DNA of 52,493 nt, taken from positions 1 to 52,493 of the forward strand of contig JAXMCE010000019.1 of the NCBI GenBank assembly GCA_046349515.1, written 5' to 3'. The stretch comes from JBGPGW01 sp046349515. GTDB taxonomy: Bacteria > Pseudomonadota > Alphaproteobacteria > CADEGL01. Made by a program: the position numbers and the translations under genes. Position 1 is the stretch's first letter. Each line of letters begins with the position of its first letter. Shown in pieces: positions 52,230 through 52,493 of the stretch. Under the pieces are notes generated by a model that saw nothing but the letters and a program-made list of their open reading frames with translations, made no database searches and was not told where the DNA came from.

Positions 52230-52493
52230 TGGGCCGGCAACGGTGGCTGCTGTGGATCGCGCTCCTTGTCGGCGCGGTCGTCCTGATCAACCTTCTCAGC
52301 ACGGTTCTTTTCCCGTTCATCGTCGGCGCGGCCGTCGCCTATTTCCTTGATCCCGCGGCGGTGCGGCTCGAGCGGATGGGCTGCTCCCGCACGCTCGCCA
52401 CGGCCCTCATCTCCGCCGTGTTCTTCGTCGTGGTGGCCGTGGCCGTGGTTCTTCTCGTTCCGGTGCTGCAGGGGCAGGTGATGGAGTTCGTCG
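52229..52493 (+). CDS. AI-2E/PerM-family transporter, N-terminal part (cut by window end)
   Basis: Only the first 88 residues are in the window. They show the family opening: a first helix WLLWIALLVGAVVLINLLST, then VLFPFIVGAAVAYFLDPAAV, RLERMGCSRTLATALISAVF and a long hydrophobic helix FFVVVAVAVVLLVPVLQGQV. This matches the N-terminus of PerM/YdiK-like AI-2E-family exporters, whose biological substrates are mostly unknown. Start ATG 52229 is coupled to the phosphatidyltransferase stop by one base. Confidence 0.82.
   Translation, partial: MGRQRWLLWIALLVGAVVLINLLSTVLFPFIVGAAVAYFLDPAAVRLERMGCSRTLATALISAVFFVVVAVAVVLLVPVLQGQVMEFV

Noticed and set aside
1..52493. CRISPR arrays, tRNA or rRNA genes, IS elements, prophage
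   Set aside because: I looked for direct repeats with spacers, tRNA-like arms, transposase motifs and integrase motifs and saw none. A tRNA or RNA scan would settle small RNA genes.

Overview
The window is a gene-dense, high-GC stretch of an alphaproteobacterial chromosome. Three things point to that class: the gene order (fabD-fabG-acpP-fabF-mltG; rpsF-rpsR-DUF2232-rplI; lptF/lptG-lptD-surA-pdxA-rsmA; purM/purN), class-typical small proteins (DUF2794 and the aa3 oxidase subunit IV peptide), and mlaE/mlaF lying between alr and radA. A Rhodospirillales-like lineage is my best guess; genus cannot be read from the sequence. I saw no tRNA, rRNA, CRISPR array, IS element or prophage.

Layout. 0.4-4.2 kb: a tiny exported peptide, then an EmrA/EmrB-type efflux pair divergent from a TetR repressor, with two near-identical operators between them. 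4.3-6.6 kb: small conserved proteins, a Tat-exported dienelactone hydrolase, DUF2794 and a lipoprotein. 6.7-14.4 kb: YfgM-like protein, BamB, Der, an MFS carrier with a coupled 44-aa membrane peptide, then a convergent penicillin-acylase-family protein with a glutathione-S-transferase-like protein. 14.4-29.1 kb: SDR, purF, cvpA, radA, an isoaspartyl-methyltransferase-like gene, mlaF, mlaE, alr, dnaB, cfa, rplI, DUF2232, rpsR and rpsF on the minus strand, and divergently fabD and fabG. Almost every frame here is broken by single-base indels, mostly missing C or G in short runs. 29.6-34.7 kb: acpP, fabF, mltG, an SDR, yicC and gmk, all intact. 34.6-42.2 kb: minus-strand lptF-lptG-lptD-surA-pdxA-rsmA. 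42.4-44.7 kb: PAP2 phosphatase, PagL-like lipid A deacylase and a methyltransferase, inserted between lptF and pepA. 44.9-52.5 kb: pepA, holC, ndk, aa3 oxidase peptide, a creatinase-like M24 protein, purN/purM, then DUF2066, a CDP-alcohol phosphatidyltransferase and the start of a PerM/AI-2E-family protein cut by the window end.

Functional themes are envelope building (BamB, SurA, LptD/F/G, MlaE/F, lipid A modification, MltG, Alr, Cfa), fatty-acid synthesis, purine synthesis (PurF, PurM, PurN, Gmk, Ndk) and replication/translation (DnaB, HolC, RadA, S6, S18, L9, Der, RsmA).

The points most worth a second look are the sharply bounded indel-rich block, the paired TetR operators, purM with no standard start codon at its conserved N-terminus, the lipid A module in the lptF-pepA junction, and the repetitive tails on ribosomal proteins. 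I did not find a convincing wholly new multi-gene system.
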